Assembly: GCA_002389705.1 (NCBI GenBank)
Contig: DGQJ01000151.1
Location: 2,382-14,049, forward strand
DNA: 11,668 nt
Source of the DNA: Bacteroidales bacterium UBA4417
GTDB lineage: Bacteria > Bacteroidota > Bacteroidia > Bacteroidales > UBA4417
Reading direction: 5' to 3'
The notes under the pieces: model-generated
Told to the model about the DNA's origin: nothing
The model's input: the letters and a program-made list of their open reading frames with translations, nothing else
Databases searched by the model: none
Translations under genes and position numbers: made by a program
In this document: positions 1 to 8,065 of the stretch, piece after piece
Layout of the letters: each line of letters starts with the position of its first letter
Position numbering within the stretch: the first letter of the stretch is position 1

Positions 1-1
1 G

Positions 2-775
2 CAACAAATCAGGCCTCACCCGGGCCAGATTGAAACTGCAGGCAACATCCTGGCTATACTCCAGGGAAGCAAGCAAATAAGCAAAGCCGGCAAAGCCGTT
101 CAGGACCCCTACTCCTTCCGGTGCATACCACAGGTACATGGAGCAGTAAAGGATACAGTTAAAAATGCTGCCGATGTAATTCTCAGGGAAATTAATTCAG
201 TTACTGATAACCCTACAATTTTTGCTGACGAAGACTTAATCCTATCAGGAGGTAATTTTCATGGCGAGCCGCTGGCATTTGTTCTCGACTTTATGTCAAT
301 TGCCCTGGCCGAATTAGGGAATATTGCCGAGAGAAGGATATACCGGCTTATCTCTGGACAGCGTGAATTGCCAGAGTTCCTGGTGGCTCACCCGGGCCTG
401 AATTCAGGGTTTATGATTCCGCAATATGCAGCAGCATCAGTTGTTAGCCAGAATAAGCAACTCTGTACCCCGGCTTCAGTTGATAACATTACTTCCTCCA
501 ACGAACAGGAAGACCATGTGAGTATGGGTGCAAATGCAGCTACCAAGGCGCTTCGTGTGGTTAAAAACGTTGAATACATCCTTGCCATCGAGCTTATGTC
601 GGCATGCCAGGCGCTCGAATTCAGGGGCATTGAAAACACATCACCCTTCCTGCAATCACTAATTCGCGAATACAGGCAGTCAGTTCCGTATGTTGAAAAC
701 GATGTGCTGATGTATGAACTGATAGACAAATCCCTGCAATTCATTAAAAATCACAATTTTCACCTTCCGGGCTAA
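2..775 (+). CDS. hutH: Histidine ammonia-lyase (histidase), C-terminal half, 5' end cut by window edge
   Basis: Histidase deaminates L-histidine to trans-urocanate in the cytoplasm, the first step of histidine degradation. The visible part is 257 residues, about half of the usual ~500; the Ala-Ser-Gly triad that forms the MIO cofactor lies upstream of the window. Family motifs appear in order: RPHPGQ (4-9), QDPYSFRC (34-41, containing the active-site Tyr and Arg of the family), E-N-x-x-TDNP (63-71), SGGNFHG (82-88), SGFM (135-138) and QEDHVSMG (169-176). The Glu of QEDHVSM (residue 170) is typical of histidases and argues against phenylalanine or tyrosine ammonia-lyase. The frame is open from base 2, so the internal ATG at 293 is not the true start. 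No other hut gene is visible; the next gene is 250 bases downstream and unrelated. No clear terminator follows the stop. Confidence 0.95.
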   Translation, partial: QQIRPHPGQIETAGNILAILQGSKQISKAGKAVQDPYSFRCIPQVHGAVKDTVKNAADVILREINSVTDNPTIFADEDLILSGGNFHGEPLAFVLDFMSIALAELGNIAERRIYRLISGQRELPEFLVAHPGLNSGFMIPQYAAASVVSQNKQLCTPASVDNITSSNEQEDHVSMGANAATKALRVVKNVEYILAIELMSACQALEFRGIENTSPFLQSLIREYRQSVPYVENDVLMYELIDKSLQFIKNHNFHLPG

Positions 776-828
776 TTGGCCGGCAGCTATGATTTTCGAC
801 CTGTGAAAAACCCCGACTTGAGATTTGT

Positions 829-859
829 ATTGAAATGTGCGATTTTTTCAGTAGGTTTG
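829..859 (+). promoter_or_regulatory. Candidate Bacteroidota-type promoter for the small membrane-protein pair
   Basis: TAGGTTTG at 852-859 matches the Bacteroidota -7 consensus TAnnTTTG exactly. ATTG at 829-832 lies 19 bases upstream, in the right place for the -33 TTTG element (three of four bases). Transcription would begin near 866, leaving a leader of about 160 bases before the ATG at 1026. The rest of the 776-1025 gap is AT-rich and shows no convincing terminator for hutH. The assignment rests on consensus match alone. Confidence 0.45.
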
Positions 860-1025
860 CATAATTATAATTGAGATGTCAGGCTTTTTTGCATTGATTG
901 TATTAATCACTTTTATAAGCACACTGCAATACTACCTAAAACACTGCTGTTTAATACGATAAACCTCTTGTGATTTTGAAATCAGGATTTTTAAAATAGC
1001 AGCCATTACAAAACAGCATTCAGAA

Positions 1026-1463
1026 ATGGACGAACAGCAACCACCTGTAACCGAAAACCCATCACCAAACCTGGTTTTCCTCAAAATACTGTGTGTTACC
1101 ACTTTTATTGGAAGCGGGCTGGGATTTATATCCTATGGAATAATCGGTATAAGTCCTCAATATTTTCTGAGTAACTTGTCACTGGCACCCGATGAGGAGA
1201 GCCGGGAGTTAATAGCTATGCTGCTTTCGACAGGCAGAACATTTCTGTTACTTAATGCACTGTTTTATGGAATATCATTTGCAGGAGCACTTTTACTCTG
1301 GAGGCTAAGAAAAGTAGGATTTCATCTTTATACAGCATCACAATTGCTGCTTTTAATTTTACCCATGGCCTTTATAAAGGGATTTCCAATGCCCGGTACC
1401 AGCATTTTTATGACCATTATTTTCATCTGGGGTTATAGCGGTTTCCTGAAGTTTATGAAATAA
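1026..1463 (+). CDS. Small four-helix membrane protein of unknown function (paralogue 1)
   Basis: This 145-residue protein is not one I recognise. Its N-terminus (1-15) is hydrophilic and Pro/Glu-rich. Four hydrophobic segments follow at roughly 17-42, 72-92, 101-118 and 124-141, so it should be an inner-membrane protein with little soluble mass. A short basic turn between helices 2 and 3 reads WRLRKVGFHLY (92-102). The next gene has the same layout and a similar turn, so the two look like diverged tandem paralogues 68 bases apart and probably co-transcribed. The ATG is the first in frame after an AT-rich stretch, with no Shine-Dalgarno sequence, which is normal for this phylum. No catalytic motif or metal-binding cluster is visible. 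Confidence 0.8.
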   Translation: MDEQQPPVTENPSPNLVFLKILCVTTFIGSGLGFISYGIIGISPQYFLSNLSLAPDEESRELIAMLLSTGRTFLLLNALFYGISFAGALLLWRLRKVGFHLYTASQLLLLILPMAFIKGFPMPGTSIFMTIIFIWGYSGFLKFMK

Positions 1464-1531
1464 ATTTCATAGAATAGTATTATTACCAGTTAATTAGCAT
1501 AATAACTTGCACCCTCAACTGGCAAAACACA

Positions 1532-1963
1532 ATGAATAGCAACAAAACGGTTAACCGCCCAAAAATACTTAGCTGGCTTTGTGCCGGATCAATAGTGTTT
1601 GGCGCAAGCTGGTTTGTAATGCTTTTGTTACTCCTTATTTCGGAAATCAGGGGCGAAATACCGCTGCACCTATTTCCCCGCTTAGTGTTGGACTATGCCG
1701 CTGCCGGAAAAATATTTTTACTGGGAGCAATGCTTCAAACAGGTGTAGGGATATGGTCGGTTACCATGATGTGGCAAATGAAAAAGGCAGGATTTTACCT
1801 GTATGCACTAGTAAAAACATTGGCTTACTTTCTGCCGGCATTTGTTATAGGCGCTGATCATCTTACATTTCCGGCACTGGTCACTACCACAATAATGATA
1901 AGCGCTTACGGCATATTTTTTACCACAAAAAGCTACCACCTTAAAAAGCAGGAAAAAGAATAA
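1532..1963 (+). CDS. Small four-helix membrane protein of unknown function (paralogue 2)
   Basis: This 143-residue protein has four predicted membrane segments at about 12-37, 60-81, 90-107 and 113-131 and a charged C-terminal tail ending KKQEKE. The turn between helices 2 and 3 reads WQMKKAGFYLY (81-91). It lines up with WRLRKVGFHLY of the preceding protein at the same place in the fold: Trp, a basic pair, Gly-Phe, and Leu-Tyr. The Pro of the following LP pair is also shared. This supports ancient tandem duplication with strong divergence. It begins 68 bases after the upstream stop with no obvious promoter between, so one transcript is likely. Function is unknown; a second reading frame over 1579-1857 is a shadow. 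Confidence 0.8.
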   Translation: MNSNKTVNRPKILSWLCAGSIVFGASWFVMLLLLLISEIRGEIPLHLFPRLVLDYAAAGKIFLLGAMLQTGVGIWSVTMMWQMKKAGFYLYALVKTLAYFLPAFVIGADHLTFPALVTTTIMISAYGIFFTTKSYHLKKQEKE

Positions 1964-2067
1964 AAAAAAATAGAAAATGTGATAGGTATTAAGAAATTAT
2001 TAATTTTACCGCGGCATAAAAAAGGGGGCAACCTGGCATTGCCTGTTAGTTAAACTACTCATTGTGT

Positions 2068-2100
2068 GTGTTTTGTGTTAATAATTTAACCACAAAACAC
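2068..2100. promoter_or_regulatory. Long inverted repeat (14-bp stem, one bulge) upstream of the uptake operon promoter
   Basis: GTGTTTTGTG at 2068-2077 is the exact reverse complement of CACAAAACAC at 2091-2100. The stem continues inward as TTAA (2078-2081) with TTAA (2086-2089) around a TAAT loop, with a single unpaired C at 2090. The bases after it (TCATTTTCG) are only weakly T-rich. It could be a terminator for the membrane-protein pair or a binding site for a dimeric regulator about 90 bases upstream of the -7 element. The sequence does not decide between these. Confidence 0.5.
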
Positions 2101-2187
2101 TCATTTTCGTAAATAATTAATTGATCCGTTTTTGAGAAAACAGGCAAAAAATATCCGTAAAAACCCAATAAAAACTTATTAAATGGT

Positions 2188-2195
2188 TATTTTTG
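2188..2195 (+). promoter_or_regulatory. Candidate -7 promoter element of the SusC/SusD operon
   Basis: TATTTTTG matches the Bacteroidota consensus TAnnTTTG at all fixed positions. No TTTG-like -33 element is present 19-21 bases upstream, which might mean the promoter needs an activator. Transcription from here would give a leader of about 130 bases before the ATG at 2333. Confidence 0.45.
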
Positions 2196-2251
2196 CTCTT
2201 CCGAATAGATATTTAATCAACAAAACCAACTAACCAAAACCTTTACAGCCT

Positions 2252-2305
2252 ATGAAAATACCATTACTAAGCCAAACAATAATTCATCAAACACTAACCA
2301 ATTAA
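2252..2305 (+). other. Possible 17-residue upstream ORF in the operon leader
   Basis: An ATG at 2252 opens a reading frame of 17 codons (MKIPLLSQTIIHQTLTN) ending in TAA at 2303-2305, 27 bases before the transporter start. Its start context (GCCTATGAAAA) resembles that of the transporter (ACCTATGAGAAA). The peptide shows no tandem regulatory codons such as His, Trp or Leu runs. It may be translated as a leader peptide or be chance. Confidence 0.2.
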
Positions 2306-2332
2306 ACACTAACTAACCAAATCAATTAACCT

Positions 2333-5300
2333 ATGAGAAAACTAAGTTTTTTGCTGGTATTACTGCTGCTCACTGCAATGCAGGTACTTGCACAACGAAC
2401 AATCACAGGTAAAGTTACCAGCGCCGACGATGGGAATGGAATTCCCGGTGTTACAGTTCTTGTTACAGGAACCAGTACAGGTGTTTTAACTGACCTAGAC
2501 GGAAAATTTTCAATTTCTGTTCCCAAAACCGCTACATCACTTCAGTTTACATTCGTAGGAATGAAAATGAAGGAAGTGGTTCTGACAGCTGAAAACAACT
2601 ATGACGTAGTCATGGAAACATCAGCTCAACAGATTGAAGGAGTAGTTGTTACCGCATTCGGTATCACCAGGCAATCACGCGAAATCGGGGTTTCCACAGC
2701 CAAGGTAGCTGATAAAGAGCTTACCCGTGCAGGTGCCAGCAATGTTATGAACGGTATGACTGCAAAAGTATCAGGTCTTCAGATCAATACCATTAACAAT
2801 GGTGTTAACCCTGAAACCAAGATTACTCTGCGTGGTAACCGCCACTTCCTTGCCTCGAACCAGGCTTTGGTTGTATTAGACGGTGTTCCTGTTAGCGCAA
2901 CCTACCTGAACTCAATCAACCCTAACGATATTGAAAGCGTAAGCGTATTGAAAGGTGCTTCGGCAGCTGCTCTTTACGGAAACGAAGCTTCGAACGGGGT
3001 TATGATTGTTTCAACCAAAAAAGGTGGAAAACAGAAACCAACCATCAAAGTAAGTAACACAACTACTTTCGAAAGAATTTCTTACCTGCCTAATTTACAG
3101 GACCGTTTTGGCTCAGGTTCCGGTGAAACCCCAGGTAACTCAGATAACAACTACACTTTCTGGATTGGCCCGGATCGCAATACCGACCCGTATACCTCTT
3201 ACGAAAACCAGCAGTTTGGTCCTGAATACAACCCTGAAGTCATGGTTATATTAGGTGGTAAACTCGAAGATGGTTCGTATCAGATGGTACCTTACGCTCC
3301 AATCAAAAACCAGAAACTGAATTTCTTCCAGACCGGTGTTTCGATGCAGAACGACGTATCGTACAGCGGTGGTGACGAAAACGGTAGTTTCTACCTCTCA
3401 GCACAGGATGTTAATTCAACCGGTACTGTAATGGATGACAAAAACCGCAGAACCAGCGTTCGTATGGCTGCCATGAAAAAATACGGCACTTTCCAGGCTG
3501 ACTTCTCGATGGGTATCACAAAAACCAAAACCGATGTTTCGGGAGGTGATATGAACCAGAATCGTGGTGTTTACTGGAATGTACTCAATACCCCTCAGCA
3601 TGTTCCGATGTCGACTTATAAAGATATTGACGGCAACCCATTTGCTACGCTCGATGGTTATTTCAACGCTTACTACCCGAACCCTTACTGGCAGATTGCT
3701 CACTCACGTCAGAAAAACGATCGTACCGACTTCTTAGGTTCATTAAACCTGTCGTACAAACCAGTTGAATGGTTAGAATTCTCGAACCGTACAGGACTTG
3801 TGTACAACACTCAGAATTATAACGATTATACTGACGAAGCCGTTTATTCAAATTATTCAAAGAGCGATCCTTGGAGCCAGGGCCATATGGGACAGCAGAG
3901 TCCTTATTCCGGACAGTCCAGTTATCAGATGAGCAATCAGCTTAGCCTGACAAACGACTTTTTAACCAAATTATCGAAAGATTTTGGTGATTTCTCAACC
4001 AAACTTATTTTAGGCGTTTCCGCGTTCAAAACCGGTTACAATGCAATGAACAGTGCTGCAAGTGCACTCGTTATTCCTAACTTATATAACATTTCAAACC
4101 GTTTGGGTGAGCCTGTCGCAACCCAGGAAACCCTCGAAAGAAGTTCGTTGGGTGTGTTTGCTGATGCTACCATTGGTTACAAAAACTATATCTTCTTACA
4201 TGCTTCGGCACGTAACGACTGGGATTCACGCTTAGTTAAAGATAACCGTTCATTCTTCTACCCGGGAGCTGACATTAGTGCAGTACTTACCGATATGTTC
4301 CCTGCATTAAAAGATGGTCCGGTTCTTTCATTCCTGAAAGTAAGGGCTGGTTTATCAAAAACCGGTCAGATTTCTTTGACAAACTGGTATGCAACTGTTC
4401 CAAGGTACGATGCAGCACCTGGCTTCCCTTATGGAAACACAGCAGGTTTCAGGCTCAACACAACCTTAAGCAACCCAAATTTACGTCCTGAAATTACAAA
4501 GGAACTTGAAGGCGGTATCGAAATGAGTTTCGTAAAAGACAGGTATCACCTCGAAGTTACTGCTTATAAATCAAATACCATTGACCAGACTATTCCTGCA
4601 TCCATCTCTTCAGCTACCGGATACCGTTCAGCTTATATCAATGCCGGAGAACTTGAAACCAGGGGTATTGAAACTGACCTTAAATTAACTCCTCTGCTCA
4701 ACCTGGGTCAGGTTAACTGGGATCTTACAATTAACTATGCTTATTCAACAAGTGAAGTTCTTTCAATTTACCCGGGCTTAAATGAATTACCAATCAACGA
4801 CGGAACAACTTATGGTATTACAAACAGTGCGTCCTATGCAATTGTAGGAGAGCAATTCCCAGCTATTAAAGTTACTGATGTAATCAGGGATCCTGAAGGA
4901 CGTATCGTAGTTGATCCGGTAACCGGATTACCAAAAACTGCTCCTGCACTTGTTCAGAAAGGCCATGGTAACCCAAATCATATCCTGGGTATCGTAAACA
5001 ACTTTACTTGGAAAGGTTTAACTCTTGGTATAGTAGCTGAATACCGTTCAGGTAACAATATCGTAAACAGGGTTGGTAATGCACTTGACTTCACAGGTAT
5101 TTCAGAACACTCAGCTTTGAATGGCCGTCAGCCATTTGTAATTCCAAATTCAGTTATCGAAACTGAACCTGGTAAATTTACACCAAACACCAATGCACTT
5201 GTTACAGATGCAGGTCGTGCTTTCTGGGTTAACTCAAACTACCACACCACTGATGCTGCTCTTGTAACCAGCGCTGCATTCTGGAAACTGAGAGAAGTTT

Positions 5301-5533
5301 CGTTAACTTACAATGTGCCTGTTGAAAAAGTATTTGGAAGCACAAAGGTTCTAAAAGCCGCTACACTCGGTGTTGTAGGTCGTAACCTCTTAATGTGGCG
5401 TCCGAAAACCAATGTATGGACCGATCCAGAGTTCAATACAAACGGTGCTACAAGTAATGCAGTTGGTTATACAAATGAAGACCAGACACCTCCTACTCGC
5501 GTATTTGGATTCAGAGTTAACCTTACTTTCTAA
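2333..5533 (+). CDS. SusC-like TonB-dependent outer-membrane transporter
   Basis: This 1066-residue protein has the usual SusC/RagA size and layout: a Sec signal peptide (1-20, cleaved before Q21), a carboxypeptidase-regulatory-like beta domain (about 22-98), a TonB-box-like stretch IEGVVVTAFG (101-110), a plug domain (about 111-232), and a 22-strand-type barrel ending in FGFRVNLTF with terminal Phe. Diagnostic plug motifs are VLDGVPV (181-187) and LYGNEASNGVMIVSTKKG (215-232), the latter matching the SusC signature LYGxxAxNGVxxxTTKKG. It should import a SusD-captured ligand across the outer membrane using TonB-ExbBD energy. There is no N-terminal STN domain, so direct control through an anti-sigma factor is unlikely. 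It is the first gene of a four-gene operon; the SusD gene follows 19 bases later. The ligand cannot be inferred. Confidence 0.96.
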   Translation: MRKLSFLLVLLLLTAMQVLAQRTITGKVTSADDGNGIPGVTVLVTGTSTGVLTDLDGKFSISVPKTATSLQFTFVGMKMKEVVLTAENNYDVVMETSAQQIEGVVVTAFGITRQSREIGVSTAKVADKELTRAGASNVMNGMTAKVSGLQINTINNGVNPETKITLRGNRHFLASNQALVVLDGVPVSATYLNSINPNDIESVSVLKGASAAALYGNEASNGVMIVSTKKGGKQKPTIKVSNTTTFERISYLPNLQDRFGSGSGETPGNSDNNYTFWIGPDRNTDPYTSYENQQFGPEYNPEVMVILGGKLEDGSYQMVPYAPIKNQKLNFFQTGVSMQNDVSYSGGDENGSFYLSAQDVNSTGTVMDDKNRRTSVRMAAMKKYGTFQADFSMGITKTKTDVSGGDMNQNRGVYWNVLNTPQHVPMSTYKDIDGNPFATLDGYFNAYYPNPYWQIAHSRQKNDRTDFLGSLNLSYKPVEWLEFSNRTGLVYNTQNYNDYTDEAVYSNYSKSDPWSQGHMGQQSPYSGQSSYQMSNQLSLTNDFLTKLSKDFGDFSTKLILGVSAFKTGYNAMNSAASALVIPNLYNISNRLGEPVATQETLERSSLGVFADATIGYKNYIFLHASARNDWDSRLVKDNRSFFYPGADISAVLTDMFPALKDGPVLSFLKVRAGLSKTGQISLTNWYATVPRYDAAPGFPYGNTAGFRLNTTLSNPNLRPEITKELEGGIEMSFVKDRYHLEVTAYKSNTIDQTIPASISSATGYRSAYINAGELETRGIETDLKLTPLLNLGQVNWDLTINYAYSTSEVLSIYPGLNELPINDGTTYGITNSASYAIVGEQFPAIKVTDVIRDPEGRIVVDPVTGLPKTAPALVQKGHGNPNHILGIVNNFTWKGLTLGIVAEYRSGNNIVNRVGNALDFTGISEHSALNGRQPFVIPNSVIETEPGKFTPNTNALVTDAGRAFWVNSNYHTTDAALVTSAAFWKLREVSLTYNVPVEKVFGSTKVLKAATLGVVGRNLLMWRPKTNVWTDPEFNTNGATSNAVGYTNEDQTPPTRVFGFRVNLTF

Positions 5534-5552
5534 CATTTAAATTTATAAAGTG

Positions 5553-7064
5553 ATGAAGAAAAACATTCTGATAATAATTGCCGGACTATTGGTATTTATG
5601 AGTTCATGCAGCGGGGATTTCCTCAACGTGAACGAAAAAAATCCAAATAAAGCTTCCGTAGTTGATCCCGCACTGGTATTACCAGCTGCGCTAAATCAAG
5701 TTGCCGCTACCATGAACAACCCGAGGCGCTTTGAGTTTGTGTACCTTTGGCATGGCCTTTGGTCAATCAGCGCTGGTTATTCACAACCCCAGGTGCTTAC
5801 CCAGTATAAGCTTATAAATTCAAGCTACCAAAACGCGTTTATTGAATTCTACATTGCAGGTAAAAACCTGGATGTTATTGAGAAACAATCAACGGCAGCC
5901 AGAGATGTATATTTCAAAGCAATTGCCAAGATTATGAAAGTCTATATCTTTCAGAACCTGGTTGACTGCTGGGGAGATGTTCCTTACACCGAAGCTTTCA
6001 AAACTGACGCAGGTAACCTGAAACCTAAATATGACAAGCAACAGGCTATCTATGAAGATCTCGTTGTTCAACTGGATGCAGCTATCAACGATATCACTTC
6101 TGCAACCGGTCTTGTATCCGTACCAACATCAGCTAGTGATATTATCTTCGCCGGTGATATGGTAAAATGGGCAAAATTTGCCAATACCCTGAAATTGCGT
6201 ATCCTTATTCACCAGGCTTATATGACCGACAGGGCTGATTACATCAGCAGCAAACTTGCTACCACTGCATCTATCGGATACCTCGGAGCCGGCGAAAGCG
6301 CGCTTAACAATCCTCCTTATGTTGTTTCTTCCGGAAAAATGAATCCTTTCTACGAAACATTCTATAACAATGCAGGTACTACACAGAGCGACGGTATTAC
6401 CTATTACTTCGCCGGTAAATATGTGGTTGATTTGTTAAAAGCTACATCCGATCCTCGTTTGGGTAAATTCTTCAAACCTTATTCAGGAAGTAACTATGCA
6501 GGTAACCAGTTTGGTTTAGGCCAGGATGAACTTTTACCGCAAAATCAAACTTCACAGTTGGGTTATATTAAGGATGATGCAGGTACTATGATTGGTACAC
6601 CTACCAAACCAGCTCCTATTCTCACCGATTTCGAAAGCTTATTCCTGCAGGCAGAAGCTGCACAAAGAGGCTGGGCAGTCGGCGGTGATGCAAAAACACT
6701 GTACGAACGTGCTGTTACCCGTTCATGCGCTTATATGGGAATCTCTGCTGCTGCTGCCGCTGCTTATGTAAGTCAGTTCAGTGCTAAAGCTAATTACGAT
6801 GCTGCTCCTGATAAAATTGAGTTGATTCTTACTCAGAAATATATCGCCCTCAACGCCATTGCTCCTGTTGAAATCTGGACCGACTACAGAAGATCAGGTT
6901 TCCCCGAAGACATTGTTTTCAGTCTTGATCCGGCAAGAGCTAAAGATTATCCTCCTGTACGTTTGCTTTATCCCCAGGATGAGCTTAACGTGAACAACGA
7001 AAATGTATTGGCAGTTGGAACAATTGATGCGTTTACTTCTAAGATTTTCTGGCAGAAACGATAA
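5553..7064 (+). CDS. SusD/RagB-like nutrient-binding outer-membrane lipoprotein
   Basis: A 503-residue surface lipoprotein that forms the lid of the SusC channel and binds the incoming ligand. The signal peptide ends in FMSSC, with Cys19 as the lipidated residue. The mature start (CSGDFLNVNEKNPNK) is typical of the SusD-like_2 branch (PF12771 type). Further family marks are IAKIMKVYIFQNLVDCWGD with PYTEAF (124-149), WAKFANTLKLRILIH (206-220), EIWTDYRRSGFP (440-451) and the C-terminal RLLYPQDELNVNNEN region (470-484). The helical middle is consistent with the TPR-like SusD fold. I chose ATG 5553 over the adjacent GTG at 5550, since the GTG adds only one residue. It sits 19 bases after the transporter stop and 22 before the next ORF. 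An Ala run (399-404, seven of eight around it) is a small local oddity. Binding residues cannot be assigned. Confidence 0.95.
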   Translation: MKKNILIIIAGLLVFMSSCSGDFLNVNEKNPNKASVVDPALVLPAALNQVAATMNNPRRFEFVYLWHGLWSISAGYSQPQVLTQYKLINSSYQNAFIEFYIAGKNLDVIEKQSTAARDVYFKAIAKIMKVYIFQNLVDCWGDVPYTEAFKTDAGNLKPKYDKQQAIYEDLVVQLDAAINDITSATGLVSVPTSASDIIFAGDMVKWAKFANTLKLRILIHQAYMTDRADYISSKLATTASIGYLGAGESALNNPPYVVSSGKMNPFYETFYNNAGTTQSDGITYYFAGKYVVDLLKATSDPRLGKFFKPYSGSNYAGNQFGLGQDELLPQNQTSQLGYIKDDAGTMIGTPTKPAPILTDFESLFLQAEAAQRGWAVGGDAKTLYERAVTRSCAYMGISAAAAAAYVSQFSAKANYDAAPDKIELILTQKYIALNAIAPVEIWTDYRRSGFPEDIVFSLDPARAKDYPPVRLLYPQDELNVNNENVLAVGTIDAFTSKIFWQKR

Positions 7065-7086
7065 CTTAATTTAAACACACTTAAAC

Positions 7087-8031
7087 ATGAAAAATATGAA
7101 AACCAGAATAATTGTAATCTTCACGCTTGTGACAGGATTATTCTTGCTAAATTCCTGCCTGAAAGACACTGCCGATTACTGGCCAGATGAAGTTGCAGGA
7201 AAAATGTATATTACCGTGCTCAAACCGACTCTTCAGTCACTCAGTTTGGAGCCCACAACTGACACAGTTAGCTTTGAGTATATGTTAAACCTGGCAACTG
7301 ATCAGCTTCCTACTAAAGATGTAACTGTTACAGTTGCCCTTGATTCCTCCGCCGTACTTGCTTACAATGCACGAACTGGTAAAGAATATAAGGTTTACCC
7401 TGACTCTTCTATTCAAGTGTTGACATCAACTGTTACCATTGCTGCAGGAACAAGAACAGCAATTATAAAAGGAAGAGTATGGGGTGCTGATGTGTTGGAT
7501 CCCTGTGATAATTATATGACAGCAATCACCATCAAATCTGTTAGCGATCCGGCTGTGATGATCCCAAGCAATATGAAATCATACATCATGGCGTTGCCGA
7601 TCAATAATCCATATGCGGCAAAATATAACACCGTAGGCTATCGTATTCGTCCCGGTAACGCTACAGAACCAATAGTTGCCGATCAGTTCTTCAACACTGT
7701 TGATTGTAAAACTGTGCAGAAAAATGGCTTTGGTAACTATTCATCGTATGATATAGTAATCGAAGTTACGCCTGAAACTATGATTGTTGGTGATGTTACC
7801 TGTTTCAAAGTTAAAGCCACTCCTGTAGATGCAAATGGTGCAACTGTTGGTGGTATGTTCACATCCTGGAAAGGTGATCCCGCTACTCCTCCGGCACCTC
7901 CTGCCAATCCAACTGAAATTAACTACTACAACCCTGATACAGAAACATTTGTTTTAAACTGCTACTATTACAGTACAGCAGGTGACCGTATTATGTACGA
8001 GCATAACAAACGCATTAGACCGGCGAAATAG
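7087..8031 (+). CDS. DUF1735-type surface lipoprotein with DUF4361-like C-terminus
   Basis: A 314-residue lipoprotein with lipobox LNSC (Cys24), then LKDTADYW. Residues about 40-170 resemble the DUF1735/BT_3987-like N-terminal beta domain: the stretch from DVTVTVALDSSAVLAYN (78-94) through YKVYPDSS to VTIAAGTRTA (116-125) follows that family's pattern. From about 172 (NNPYAAKYNTVGYRI) to the end it resembles DUF4361, with a short Pro-rich insert (ATPPAPPANP, 266-275). Such proteins are commonly encoded straight after SusC/SusD pairs and act as surface ligand-binding partners. In some loci DUF1735 is fused to GH18 glycosidases, but no catalytic domain is present here. The ATG at 7087 gives a normal signal peptide; a second ATG at 7096 is also possible. 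Family names are from recall of sequence pattern, not a search. Confidence 0.8.
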   Translation: MKNMKTRIIVIFTLVTGLFLLNSCLKDTADYWPDEVAGKMYITVLKPTLQSLSLEPTTDTVSFEYMLNLATDQLPTKDVTVTVALDSSAVLAYNARTGKEYKVYPDSSIQVLTSTVTIAAGTRTAIIKGRVWGADVLDPCDNYMTAITIKSVSDPAVMIPSNMKSYIMALPINNPYAAKYNTVGYRIRPGNATEPIVADQFFNTVDCKTVQKNGFGNYSSYDIVIEVTPETMIVGDVTCFKVKATPVDANGATVGGMFTSWKGDPATPPAPPANPTEINYYNPDTETFVLNCYYYSTAGDRIMYEHNKRIRPAK

Positions 8032-8065
8032 TGTATAATTTAACCTAAAAACTAAAACGATAATT

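Larger units (their letters stand above)
1964..2332 (+). other. Intergenic promoter and leader region ahead of the uptake operon
   Basis: This 369-base AT-rich gap holds, in order, a weak GGCAA/TTGCC hairpin at 2027-2043, a strong inverted repeat at 2068-2100, a -7 promoter element at 2188-2195, a short upstream ORF at 2252-2305, and an A/C-rich leader. The leader contains a tandem 15-base-spaced direct repeat of AAACACTAAC (2289-2298 and 2304-2313). It has no Shine-Dalgarno sequence; the region just before the start is CAATTAACCT. No gene of ordinary size is seen here on either strand. Confidence 0.7.

Noticed and set aside
388..744. Minus-strand ORF opposite hutH
   Set aside because: It lies fully antisense to conserved histidase sequence and has no recognisable features or promoter.
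293..775. A 160-residue protein starting at ATG 293
   Set aside because: The frame is open all the way to base 2 and carries conserved histidase motifs upstream of this Met, so it is an internal Met of HutH.
2027..2043. GGCAA/TTGCC hairpin as a terminator of the membrane-protein pair
   Set aside because: The stem is only 5 bp and lacks a following T-tract.
3416..3860. Two minus-strand ORFs inside the SusC-like gene
   Set aside because: Both are shadows of the long, well-conserved transporter frame.
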